Below, in pieces: positions 1 to 6,199 of a stretch of DNA of 14,324 nt. The notes under the pieces were generated by a model that was given only the letters and a program-made list of their open reading frames with translations, did no database searches and was not told the DNA's origin. Both the position numbers and the translations under genes were made by a program. The stretch covers positions 1 to 14,324 of the forward strand of contig JAFCDD010000015.1 in the NCBI GenBank assembly GCA_017609845.1, written 5' to 3'. Position 1 is the stretch's first letter. Each line of letters opens with the position of its first letter. Source of the DNA: Candidatus Woesearchaeota archaeon (GTDB lineage: Archaea > Nanobdellota > Nanobdellia > SCGC-AAA011-G17 > JACPNG01).

Positions 1-434
1 GTTTTTCTGTTGCTTACTTTTAATGCTTTTTGTAATGAATTTATTAAATCATTAACAGATACCTTTCTCTTTCTTGTTTGCGGTGTTTTTATTGCTAGTT
101 GCGGGATTTCTACAGTAGATCTGTCAAATATTTCTTCTTGTAATTCTTCGTATTCTTCTTTAGGGAATAGAATGTTATCCAGATTTGCTATATCTTCTGT
201 TAGCAATTTGTTTGTTTTAATTTTTAGTAATAATGATGCTGCTAGTAGCATTTTTCCTGATATGAAGAAGTTTGCTTCTTTTAGTTGTTTGATTGTATCT
301 ATGTATTTTTTTGTTAATAATGAGATGTCGATATCCCAAGGATCCATTTGTTCAGATTTTATTAGGTCATATATAATATCCTGCCATGTTATTTCATTTT
401 CTTTTAGAAGCATGTCAAATAGTTGGTCTTGCAT
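1..434 (-). CDS. scpA: ScpA-like kleisin, segregation and condensation protein A (partial, 3' end outside window)
   Basis: ScpA is the kleisin subunit that bridges the two heads of the SMC dimer in chromosome condensation and segregation. Reading the minus strand from ATG 434 gives 144 open codons up to the window edge, so the C-terminal part is missing. The N-terminal region carries the typical ScpA pattern: a short helix, then a MDPWDIDISLLTKKYI-type segment (about residues 31-46), then a FFISGKMLLAASLLLKIKT helix, followed by an acidic, poorly conserved linker. The start is supported by a TATA-like box centred 25.5 bases upstream, fitting a leaderless transcript. It is divergent from the AI-2E-family gene, with only 71 bp between the two start codons. 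smc is often adjacent to scpA in archaea but is not visible here. Family call is from recognised sequence pattern; the gene is not complete. Confidence 0.85.
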   Translation of the reverse strand, partial: MQDQLFDMLLKENEITWQDIIYDLIKSEQMDPWDIDISLLTKKYIDTIKQLKEANFFISGKMLLAASLLLKIKTNKLLTEDIANLDNILFPKEEYEELQEEIFDRSTVEIPQLAIKTPQTRKRKVSVNDLINSLQKALKVSNRK

Positions 435-455
435 GGTTGTATATTCTTATTTAGT

Positions 456-463
456 TTTTTAAA
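456..463 (-). promoter_or_regulatory. TATA box for scpA
   Basis: TTTAAAAA on the minus strand, centred 25.5 bases before the scpA ATG. This predicts transcription starting at or next to the start codon. Confidence 0.55.
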
Positions 464-476
464 GGTTTTGGTAAAG

Positions 477-484
477 TTTAAATA
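477..484 (+). promoter_or_regulatory. TATA box for the AI-2E family gene
   Basis: TTTAAATA centred 25.5 bases before ATG 506. It would be too close (10.5 bases) to drive a transcript containing ATG 491, so it favours the downstream start. It lies 13 bp from the divergent scpA box. Confidence 0.65.
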
Positions 485-505
485 ATCCCTATGTATATTA
501 TTTTT

Positions 506-1495
506 ATGGATTTTAAAGAGGTGTATAAAAGGTACTTTATTATTGTTTTGTTTATTCTATTAATTTATCTTGCTTTTTTGTTAATTAAACCTTTTTTAAT
601 TGCAATATTTACTAGTTTTTTATTAGCTTATATGTTATATCCTGTTTATAAGTGGTTAAATAAAGTTATTAGAAATGGCAATATAGCCTCTGCTTTAATG
701 TTGATTCTTGTTTTGGTTATTATATTCTTGCCTATGTTCTTTATTACTAAAAGCCTGGTTTCAGAGTCTTCTATTATTCTTGTAAAGATGGATACTGTTA
801 ATTGGGGTTTTATTGATAAGTATATTAATGCAGATTATGTACAGTCTGTTTCAACCAAAGTTGTTTCCTTTGTGATAGAAGGGGTTTCTTCGTTTTTGTT
901 ATCTGTCCCCTTTATTTTACTTAATATTTTGGTAATGTTATTTATTATGTTTTTCTTGTTTAAAAGTGGAGATGAGATTTATGGAAATATTTCTCATTAT
1001 ATTCCCTTAAATAAAAAAATTAAAGATAAAATAGTCAAGGAGTTTAGAAATACAAGCAAGGCCTTGGTTTATGGTGTTATTTTTGTTTCTATCTTGCAGG
1101 GGTTGTTTGCTGGTTTTGGTTTTTATGTTTTGAATCTTTTTGGATTAACTAATATTGGTGCTCCTTTTTTTCTTGGTGTATTAACCATAATTGTTGCTAT
1201 GATTCCTTTTTTAGGTCCTACGGTGGTGTGGGTTCCTGTTGCTATTTATGAATTATATATTGGTGATTTTACTGGTGCAATTATTTTAGCTATTTACTGT
1301 TTTGTTGTCTTGAATTTGATTTTTGATGGCATTGTTAAAAATAAGTTTATTAGTGATAAGACCAAGATCCATCCAATATTGGTATTTTTAGGTATTATTG
1401 GGGGTATTTCTGCATTTGGATTTATGGGTTTGTTTATTGGTCCTGTTATTTTGGGAATATTAAGGGTTGTTTTTGAGAGTTATTTTAGTAGTTAG
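506..1495 (+). CDS. AI-2E/PerM family multi-pass membrane transporter
   Basis: A 329-residue integral membrane protein of the AI-2E transporter/PerM family (PF01594). Members move small solutes or ions; substrates are known for only a few, so none is assigned. Visible are about seven to eight hydrophobic segments: two near residues 10-45, one near 57-80, one near 130-155, then a cluster from about 185 to the end. The family core is clear in the C-terminal half: the PFLGPTVVWVPVAIYELY segment, a D..VKNKFI stretch, then KIHPILVFLGIIGG followed by FMGLFIGPVILGI. An in-frame ATG at 491 would add five residues, but the TATA box points to 506. The stop is followed two bases later by the uppP TATA box, so uppP has its own promoter. 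Family assignment is strong; the solute is unknown. Confidence 0.88.
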   Translation: MDFKEVYKRYFIIVLFILLIYLAFLLIKPFLIAIFTSFLLAYMLYPVYKWLNKVIRNGNIASALMLILVLVIIFLPMFFITKSLVSESSIILVKMDTVNWGFIDKYINADYVQSVSTKVVSFVIEGVSSFLLSVPFILLNILVMLFIMFFLFKSGDEIYGNISHYIPLNKKIKDKIVKEFRNTSKALVYGVIFVSILQGLFAGFGFYVLNLFGLTNIGAPFFLGVLTIIVAMIPFLGPTVVWVPVAIYELYIGDFTGAIILAIYCFVVLNLIFDGIVKNKFISDKTKIHPILVFLGIIGGISAFGFMGLFIGPVILGILRVVFESYFSS

Positions 1496-1496
1496 T

Positions 1497-1504
1497 ATTA
1501 AATA
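1497..1504 (+). promoter_or_regulatory. TATA box for uppP
   Basis: ATTAAATA centred 26.5 bases before ATG 1527, starting one base after the upstream gene's stop codon. It indicates an independent leaderless transcript for uppP. Confidence 0.6.
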
Positions 1505-1526
1505 GTTTTTATTTTTCTTTGGTTTT

Positions 1527-2282
1527 ATGTTAAATGAGATTATTTTGGGTGTTGTTCAAGGATTAACTGAATGGTTTCCTGTTAGTAGTAGTGGTCATTT
1601 AGTTTTGATGCATAATATTCTTGGTTTTAAGACAGATGTTTTCTTTGATATTCTATTACATCTTGGTACTTTATTGGTTGTTTTATTAGTTTTTTATAAA
1701 GATATTTTAAGAATTTTAAAAGCTGTTTTTAGATTGGATTTTAAGTCTGAATATGGTAAACTAGCAATATTTGTTTTTATTGGAAGTTTAATAACTGGAG
1801 CTATTGGCTACTTTTTTTATGATTTTTTTATTGGAATGTTTAATAACTTAAAGATGGTTGGAGTTGCTTTTTTGATTACCGGAGGATTATTGTTTTTTTC
1901 TGAATCAAGATCAGGTAAGAATGATATTAATTATAAAAGTTCTATTCTAATTGGTTTGATGCAAGGAATAGCTTTAATTCCAGGAATTTCTAGGAGCGGA
2001 GCTACAATTAGTGCTGGATTATTATTAGGGATAGATAGAAAAAAAGTTGCAAGATTTTCGTTTTTAATGTTGGTTCCTGCTGTTATTGGTGCATTGTTAT
2101 TTGAAATTAGGAAAGTTTCTTTGGTAAATTATGATTTTCTTGCTTTGGGTTTAGGATTTTTAGCTTCTGTTATAGTAGGTTATGCTTCTTTGAAAGGTTT
2201 ATTGTTTATTATTAAGAAATCCAAATTTAGATATTTTAGTTATTATTGTTTTATAATTGGGATAATAACGTTAATTTTATAA
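1527..2282 (+). CDS. uppP: Undecaprenyl-diphosphatase (UppP/BacA) family membrane phosphatase
   Basis: This is a 251-residue polytopic membrane protein of the UppP/BacA family, which dephosphorylates C55-type isoprenyl diphosphate so the lipid carrier can be reused for surface glycan synthesis. The two family motifs are intact: (E/Q)xxxE as Q11-G-L-T-E15 followed by WFPVSSSGH (16-24), and PGISRSGAT at about 152-160 with catalytic-type Arg156. About eight hydrophobic segments alternate with short loops, and the length is near the family norm of about 255-270. In an archaeon the natural substrate may be a dolichyl-type diphosphate rather than undecaprenyl diphosphate; that is inference. The start is fixed by the first ATG after a TATA box at the leaderless distance. 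Confidence 0.93.
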   Translation: MLNEIILGVVQGLTEWFPVSSSGHLVLMHNILGFKTDVFFDILLHLGTLLVVLLVFYKDILRILKAVFRLDFKSEYGKLAIFVFIGSLITGAIGYFFYDFFIGMFNNLKMVGVAFLITGGLLFFSESRSGKNDINYKSSILIGLMQGIALIPGISRSGATISAGLLLGIDRKKVARFSFLMLVPAVIGALLFEIRKVSLVNYDFLALGLGFLASVIVGYASLKGLLFIIKKSKFRYFSYYCFIIGIITLIL

Positions 2283-2283
2283 A
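2276..2283 (+). promoter_or_regulatory. TATA box for the TtuA/NcsA gene, overlapping the uppP stop codon
   Basis: TTTATAAA centred 25.5 bases before ATG 2305. The uppP stop codon (2280-2282) lies inside this box, so the two genes are adjacent but separately promoted. Confidence 0.65.
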
Positions 2284-2304
2284 AGTTGTTTTTATTTAGA
2301 AATT

Positions 2305-3210
2305 ATGACATGTAAAAAATGCAAAATAGAGCCAGTAATTCAGTTAACTGGGAATAATGTAAAATTATGCAAAAGCTGCTTTATTAGGTATTTTGAAAAA
2401 AAAGCAATTAGTACTATTCGTAAATATAAGTTGTTAGATAAAAATGACTCTGTTGGTGTAGGGGTTTCTTCTGGAAAAGACTCTTTTAATGTTTTGTATA
2501 TTTTAAATAAACTGGCTGAGAAGAGAATTAATTTGAAAATTAAAGCAATTGCTTTGGATGAGGGTATTAAAGGTTATAGATATTTTAAAAGATTAGAGAA
2601 ATATTGCAAGGAAAATGATATTGATCTAAGTATTTATTCTTTTAAGAAGGAATTCGGAATGACTTTGGATCAAATGAGTAAGAAAACAAAACTAAATATG
2701 TGTAGTGTGTGCGGTGTTTTAAGGAGATTCTTATTAAATAAAAAAGCTAAGGAGTTAAAAGTAAATAAGTTAGCTACTGGACATAATCTAGATGATGAGG
2801 CTCAGAGTGTTTTAATGAATCAATTAAAAGGAAATCTGGATAAGAGTTCTAGGTTGGGGCCAATAACTGGAATAATTAGCCCCGGTTTTGCTCCAAGAAT
2901 TAAGCCTTTGTATTTCTTAACAGAGAAAGAGTCAAAGATTTATAGTTATCTTAAAAAATTTCCAGTAGATTATAATGAATGTCCTTATGCCGAAGATTCT
3001 TTTAGGGCAGATATAAGAAATGTATTAAATGATCTTGAAATGAAATATCCTGGAACTAAAAATGCTATTGTTAATTCTTTTTTGAAAATGCATCCTTATA
3101 TCAGGAAGATGTATGTTAATAGAAAGATGAAATATTGCAAGAAGTGCAAGGAACCAACAGCTCAAGATGTTTGCCAGACTTGCTTGTTAATAAAAAAATT
3201 AAAGAGTTAG
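2305..3210 (+). CDS. TtuA/NcsA (Ncs6) family tRNA 2-thiolation enzyme
   Basis: A 301-residue ATP-pyrophosphatase that would activate a tRNA uridine and replace its 2-oxygen by sulfur (s2U34 in the NcsA/Ncs6 branch, s2T54 in the TtuA branch). The domain order is complete: an N-terminal zinc finger (C3, C6, C22, C25), a PP-loop S-S-G-K-D-S at 55-60, a TGHNLDDEAQ segment at 158-167, three cysteines that in TtuA hold a [4Fe-4S] cluster (C133, C136 in NMCSVCG, and C226 in NECPYAED), and a C-terminal zinc finger (C278, C281, C290, C293). The PP-loop reads SSGKDS instead of the commoner SGGKDS. The sulfur-carrier protein partner is not in the window. The stop overlaps the stop of the opposite-strand SDR pseudogene by two bases. 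Which tRNA position is modified cannot be told from this sequence. Confidence 0.92.
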   Translation: MTCKKCKIEPVIQLTGNNVKLCKSCFIRYFEKKAISTIRKYKLLDKNDSVGVGVSSGKDSFNVLYILNKLAEKRINLKIKAIALDEGIKGYRYFKRLEKYCKENDIDLSIYSFKKEFGMTLDQMSKKTKLNMCSVCGVLRRFLLNKKAKELKVNKLATGHNLDDEAQSVLMNQLKGNLDKSSRLGPITGIISPGFAPRIKPLYFLTEKESKIYSYLKKFPVDYNECPYAEDSFRADIRNVLNDLEMKYPGTKNAIVNSFLKMHPYIRKMYVNRKMKYCKKCKEPTAQDVCQTCLLIKKLKS

Positions 3211-3924
3211 GAAACACACTTCTTTGTGTTAGATTTTAATGTTCCTGCTATGATATGTTCTCCTGATTTTATTCCTGCCTTTCCTTTTAAGACTTTAATG
3301 TAAACTCTTGCTATTGATTTTGGAGAATTCCCAATAAATTTACTCATGCCTGTGGCAACCCTGTGTGGAGCGACAGCATAAACTTTTATTTTAGGTTTAA
3401 ATTCCTTGCCCAGTGCTTCTGTTAGACCAATAATCCCAAATTTTGTTGTGTTATATGCCCAAATTTTGTTGTGTTATATGTGGCCAGATCTTTTTGTCCA
3501 TGGTGAGGCAATCCAGCTACTGATGCTGCATTAATGATTATTCCCTCTTTCATGTATTTTTTTGCTAGTTTGCATCCGATTATTGTTCCCCTGATGTTAA
3601 CGTCTAACATTAAGTCAATTTCTTTATATGTTGTTTTAAGCAAGGGTTTATGAAATAGGACTCCTGCATTATTTATTACTGCGTTTATTTTTTTGAAATG
3701 TTTTTTTGCTTTTATGAACATGTTCTCCATTTGTTTTTCATTTGAAACGTCTGCTTTTATGTGGATTGCGTTTCCGCCCTGTTTTTTATTTCATTAACAA
3801 CGTCTGCTTTAGATCTAGAAACAGCAACAACATTACTTTTTTCTTTTGATAGAAGCAGGCAGATTTCTCTTCCTATCCTTCTGGATGCTCCTGTTACAAT
3901 TATTGTAGAATTTTTAAGATTCAT
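3207..3924 (-). pseudogene. Short-chain dehydrogenase/reductase, broken by a 1-nt slip and a 23-bp tandem duplication
   Basis: Three reading-frame fragments together form one classical SDR, an NAD(P)-dependent oxidoreductase. Fragment 1 from ATG 3924 gives TGASRRIGREI, the TGxxx(x)IG cofactor motif. Fragment 2 gives DVSNEK, INNAG and NAASVAG, then the catalytic YNTTK. Fragment 3 gives GLTEALGKEF, the VAPHRV segment and a normal C-terminus ending at TAA 3207-3209. The first break is at a six-base T run (3782-3787; A run on the coding strand), where one extra base would rejoin frames 1 and 2. The second is a perfect 23-bp tandem duplication (3435-3480) just after YNTTK. Removing 23 and adding one base gives 696 bases, exactly 231 codons plus stop, a normal SDR length. 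It is the last gene of the AlkD-rubrerythrin unit, starting 9 bases after the rubrerythrin stop. Substrate unknown. Either real decay or assembly errors could explain the breaks. Confidence 0.87.
3435..3480. repeat. Perfect 23-bp tandem duplication inside the SDR gene
   Basis: Bases 3435-3457 and 3458-3480 are identical (beginning CCCAAATTTT and ending GTTATATG). The unit is not a multiple of three and shifts the SDR frame immediately after the YNTTK catalytic motif, so the second copy is the insertion that breaks the gene. Confidence 0.97.
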
Positions 3925-3933
3925 TTCTTCACT

Positions 3934-4479
3934 TCAGTTACATATTTCACAACCTTCTTGGAAACACATACATTCTGGTTCAAAGTATTCTTTTTCGTGT
4001 TGGCAAGAAGGGCATTTTTCCGGTGGTTCTGTTCCTTCATGAATATAACCACATTTGCTACATTTCCATCTTATTGGTTTTTCTCTTTTGAATACTGTTC
4101 CATTTTCAATCATTTCTAACAGTTTATTGTATCTGTTTTCGTGTTCTTTTTCTACTTTTGCTATTTGTTTAAATAGGATCGCCGCCCCTTTATCTCCTTC
4201 TTTTTGTGCATCCTTTTCAAAGTTTGGGTACATTTCAGAATTTTCATAGTGTTCCCCTTCGATTGCTACTTTTAGATTTGCTTTTGTATCATTAATGCCT
4301 TTCAGAAGTTTAAATTCGTCTTTTGCATGTTGCATTTCGTTTGTGGCAGTTTCTTCAAATACTTTGGCAATGTAATGGTAACCTTCTTTTCTTGCTACTT
4401 TTGCAAAAAAATCATATTTGTTTCTTGCTTGGCTTTCTCCTGCGAAGGCGGCTTTCAGGTTTTCTTCTGTTTTACTCAT
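3934..4479 (-). CDS. Rubrerythrin with an extra Cys-rich C-terminal tail
   Basis: A 181-residue rubrerythrin, a cytoplasmic non-haem iron peroxidase that reduces hydrogen peroxide in anaerobes. Residues 1-125 form the ferritin-like four-helix domain with all diiron ligands in place: E15, E48, H51, E76, E79, E110 and H113, in the family spacing (ExxH, ExxE, ExxH). Residues 138-166 form the rubredoxin-like domain, C140-x2-C143 and C156-x2-C159, which normally ends the protein near EYFE. Here it continues for 14 residues and adds four cysteines, C170, C172, C177 and C180 (C-x-C-x4-C-x2-C), which is unusual. It starts 11 bases after the AlkD-like gene's stop and ends 9 bases before the SDR start, so the three are probably one transcript; no TATA box is seen at leaderless distance. 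The electron donor is not evident. Confidence 0.95.
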   Translation of the reverse strand: MSKTEENLKAAFAGESQARNKYDFFAKVARKEGYHYIAKVFEETATNEMQHAKDEFKLLKGINDTKANLKVAIEGEHYENSEMYPNFEKDAQKEGDKGAAILFKQIAKVEKEHENRYNKLLEMIENGTVFKREKPIRWKCSKCGYIHEGTEPPEKCPSCQHEKEYFEPECMCFQEGCEICN

Positions 4480-4490
4480 TTTTATCTCTT

Positions 4491-5198
4491 TTATTTTAAT
4501 TGTTTCTTTTGCATATAAAATTTTCGTTTTTTGTCTGGAAATCTTTCTATAGAGTATCTTAACATTGTTCTTGGCATTTGTTTATAATGTTTTTTAAGGA
4601 AGACCTCTTCTTCTTTAATATTTCTTTTTCCTATTTCTCTTAACATCCATCCGACGGCTTTATGGATTAAATCATGTTCATCGTTTAATAAGATTTCACT
4701 TATTTTTAATGCGTCATCAAATTGGTTGTTTTTTATGAAATTAAAACAAGATATTATTGCGGTTCTTTTTTCCCATAGGTTGTTGCTTTTTGCTAATTTG
4801 TATAAAATATCCTTATTTTTGTTTATTAAATATTCTCCCAGGATTTTATCTGCTGATAAGTCTACTAAATCCCAATTGTTGATGTACTTAGTATTTTTTA
4901 GATAGAAGTTAATTATTTTTTCTTTTTGTTTTGATTCTGGAAACTGATAAGTTAATATTAATAAAGCAGTTAATCTGTATTCGTGTATTTCTGATTTTAA
5001 TAATTTTTCAATTTCGTTTAGATTTAGATTAATATATTTTTTTGCTATTTCTCTTTGTTCTGGAACTTTTAATCCAATGAATATGTCTCCTTCTCCATAT
5101 TGACCTTTGCCTGTTTTAAAAAATCTTTGCATGATTTTGGCTTTTTCTTGGTTGGCTAGTTTATTTAATTCTTTTTTAACATTTTGTGATGTATTCAT
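4491..5198 (-). CDS. AlkD-like DNA alkylation repair glycosylase (HEAT-like repeats)
   Basis: A 235-residue all-helical protein of the DNA alkylation repair family (PF08713), whose studied member AlkD of Bacillus cereus excises N3- and N7-alkylated purines without flipping the base. Family blocks in order: an IFIGLKVPEQREIAK segment (about 39-53), NNWDLVDLSADKILGEYL (107-124), LWEKRTAIIS (141-150), HKAVGWMLREIGKR (179-192) and MPRTMLRYSIERF (208-220). W109 and D113 fall at the same numbers as the AlkD Trp and catalytic Asp, and R145 and W184 are close to further AlkD active-site residues. It heads the unit AlkD - rubrerythrin - SDR and is divergent from dph6. The start has a well-placed TATA box. 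Length matches the family (about 225-240). Activity itself is inferred from conserved residues. Confidence 0.92.
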   Translation of the reverse strand: MNTSQNVKKELNKLANQEKAKIMQRFFKTGKGQYGEGDIFIGLKVPEQREIAKKYINLNLNEIEKLLKSEIHEYRLTALLILTYQFPESKQKEKIINFYLKNTKYINNWDLVDLSADKILGEYLINKNKDILYKLAKSNNLWEKRTAIISCFNFIKNNQFDDALKISEILLNDEHDLIHKAVGWMLREIGKRNIKEEEVFLKKHYKQMPRTMLRYSIERFPDKKRKFYMQKKQLK

Positions 5199-5220
5199 CT
5201 TGTTTTTGCAGAATAAAGAT

Positions 5221-5228
5221 TATATAAA
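5221..5228 (-). promoter_or_regulatory. TATA box for the AlkD-rubrerythrin-SDR unit
   Basis: TTTATATA on the minus strand, centred 26.5 bases before ATG 5198. It is the only good promoter seen for the three-gene unit. Confidence 0.65.
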
Positions 5229-5287
5229 TATTTTTATCTTAGATCTTTACATCTTCTGGATTTTAATCTGTTGATATTACAAAACAC

Positions 5288-5295
5288 TTTTAAAT
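5288..5295 (+). promoter_or_regulatory. TATA box for dph6
   Basis: TTTTAAAT centred 24.5 bases before ATG 5316. Between it and the divergent AlkD box (5229-5287) I see no further feature. Confidence 0.6.
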
Positions 5296-5315
5296 TTTCT
5301 TATTAATATAAAGTT

Positions 5316-5996
5316 ATGAAATTAGGAGTTTTATTTTCAGGAGGGAAGGATTCAACATATGCTTTGTTTAAGGCAATGGAAAAAAATGAAATAGTATGTT
5401 TGATTTCAATTATTTCTAAGAATAAGGAAAGTTATATGTTTCATGTTCCTAACATTAGTTTAGTTGATTTACAAGCCGAAGCCATTGGATTGCCTTTGAT
5501 TAAGAAAATAACTGATGGTGTTAAGGAAGAGGAGCTAAGAGATTTAAAGGATGTTATTAAGGAAGCCAAGGAAAAGTTTGAGATTGAAGGTATAGTTACT
5601 GGTGCTGTTGAATCTGTTTATCAATCTGAAAGGATTCAGAAAATATGTGATGATTTGGGATTGAAATGTGTTAATCCTTTGTGGAAGATTAATCAGGAAG
5701 ATTTGTTAAATGAATTAGTTAAGAATAAATTTAAGGTTGTTATATCTGGAGTTTTTGCTGATTTTTTAGATGAGAAATTTTTAGGTAAAGAAATAAATGA
5801 AGAAATCATAAATGAGTTAGTTAAGCTTAATGAGAAATATCAAATAAGTCCTGCTGGTGAAGGGGGAGAGATAGAAACTACTGTTTTAGATGCTCCTTTT
5901 TTTAAGAAAAAAATTGTTGTTGAGGATTTTAAGATAGAAATGGATGAGGATTCTGGTGTTTTTGTTATTAGAAAGGCGAAGTTGATTGAGAAGTAA
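5316..5996 (+). CDS. dph6: Diphthine--ammonia ligase (Dph6 family)
   Basis: A 226-residue adenine-nucleotide alpha-hydrolase that performs the last, ATP- and ammonia-dependent amidation of diphthine to diphthamide on the conserved histidine of elongation factor 2. An N-terminal PP-loop SGGKDS sits at residues 8-13, directly after the first beta strand. The archaeal Dph6 blocks follow: MFHVPN (about 46-51), the IVTGAVESVYQSERIQ segment (91-106), LKCVNPLW, and near the C-terminus SPAGEGGEIETTVLDAPFF (about 178-196), the most diagnostic stretch. Length is typical of archaeal members, which lack the fused endoribonuclease-like domains of the yeast protein. The last base of the stop codon is also the predicted discriminator base of the opposite-strand tRNA-Thr(GGT). 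dph1/2 and dph5 are not in the window. Confidence 0.93.
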   Translation: MKLGVLFSGGKDSTYALFKAMEKNEIVCLISIISKNKESYMFHVPNISLVDLQAEAIGLPLIKKITDGVKEEELRDLKDVIKEAKEKFEIEGIVTGAVESVYQSERIQKICDDLGLKCVNPLWKINQEDLLNELVKNKFKVVISGVFADFLDEKFLGKEINEEIINELVKLNEKYQISPAGEGGEIETTVLDAPFFKKKIVVEDFKIEMDEDSGVFVIRKAKLIEK

Positions 5997-6067
5997 GCCT
6001 CTGGGGAGAATCGAACTCCCGACCTCTACCTTACCAAGGTAGCGCTATACCACTAAGCCACAGAGGC
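5996..6067 (-). tRNA. tRNA-Thr (anticodon GGT)
   Basis: A 72-nt cloverleaf: acceptor GCCTCTG/CAGAGGC, D arm GCTTAGTGGTATAGC, anticodon stem CTACC/GGTAG with loop TTGGTAA, variable AGGTC, and T arm GGGAGTTCGATTCTCCC. Anticodon GGT reads ACC/ACU. The discriminator is U, as in archaeal tRNA-Thr, and CCA is not encoded. It lies 10 bases downstream of tRNA-Leu and is probably processed from the same transcript. Confidence 0.96.
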
Positions 6068-6077
6068 ATGGAATCAA

Positions 6078-6162
6078 TGAGGGGGACGAGATTTGAACTC
6101 GCGTAGACACTAAGTCACAGGATCTTAAGTCCTGCCCGTTTTCCAGACTCCGGCACCCCCTC
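6078..6162 (-). tRNA. tRNA-Leu (anticodon TAA)
   Basis: An 85-nt class II tRNA: acceptor GAGGGGG/CCCCCTC, anticodon stem CAGGA/TCCTG with loop CTTAAGA (anticodon TAA, reads UUA), a long variable arm with a GAC/GTC stem, and T arm GCGAG-TTCAAAT-CTCGT. The discriminator is A and CCA is not encoded. UUA is a common Leu codon in these AT-rich genes. Confidence 0.95.
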
Positions 6163-6186
6163 ATATAGAAAAATAGAAATCATGTA

Positions 6187-6194
6187 TTTATAAA
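6187..6194 (-). promoter_or_regulatory. TATA box for the tRNA-Leu/tRNA-Thr pair
   Basis: TTTATAAA centred about 28 bases upstream of the tRNA-Leu 5' end, in the short gap between the FAD-protein stop and the tRNA. Confidence 0.55.
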
Positions 6195-6199
6195 AGTTT

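Noticed and set aside
10..462. 150-codon plus-strand open frame rich in Ser/Phe
   Set aside because: It is the antisense of scpA; composition is typical of a shadow frame and no domain is recognisable.
491..505. Upstream ATG 491 for the AI-2E family gene and ATG 11339 for nrdR
   Set aside because: Both would start before the transcript predicted from the TATA spacing; ATG 506 and ATG 11345 fit, and the latter gives the canonical MKCPFC start.
3761..4042. 93-codon plus-strand open frame across the SDR/rubrerythrin junction
   Set aside because: Antisense to the SDR start and the rubredoxin domain; no recognisable motif.
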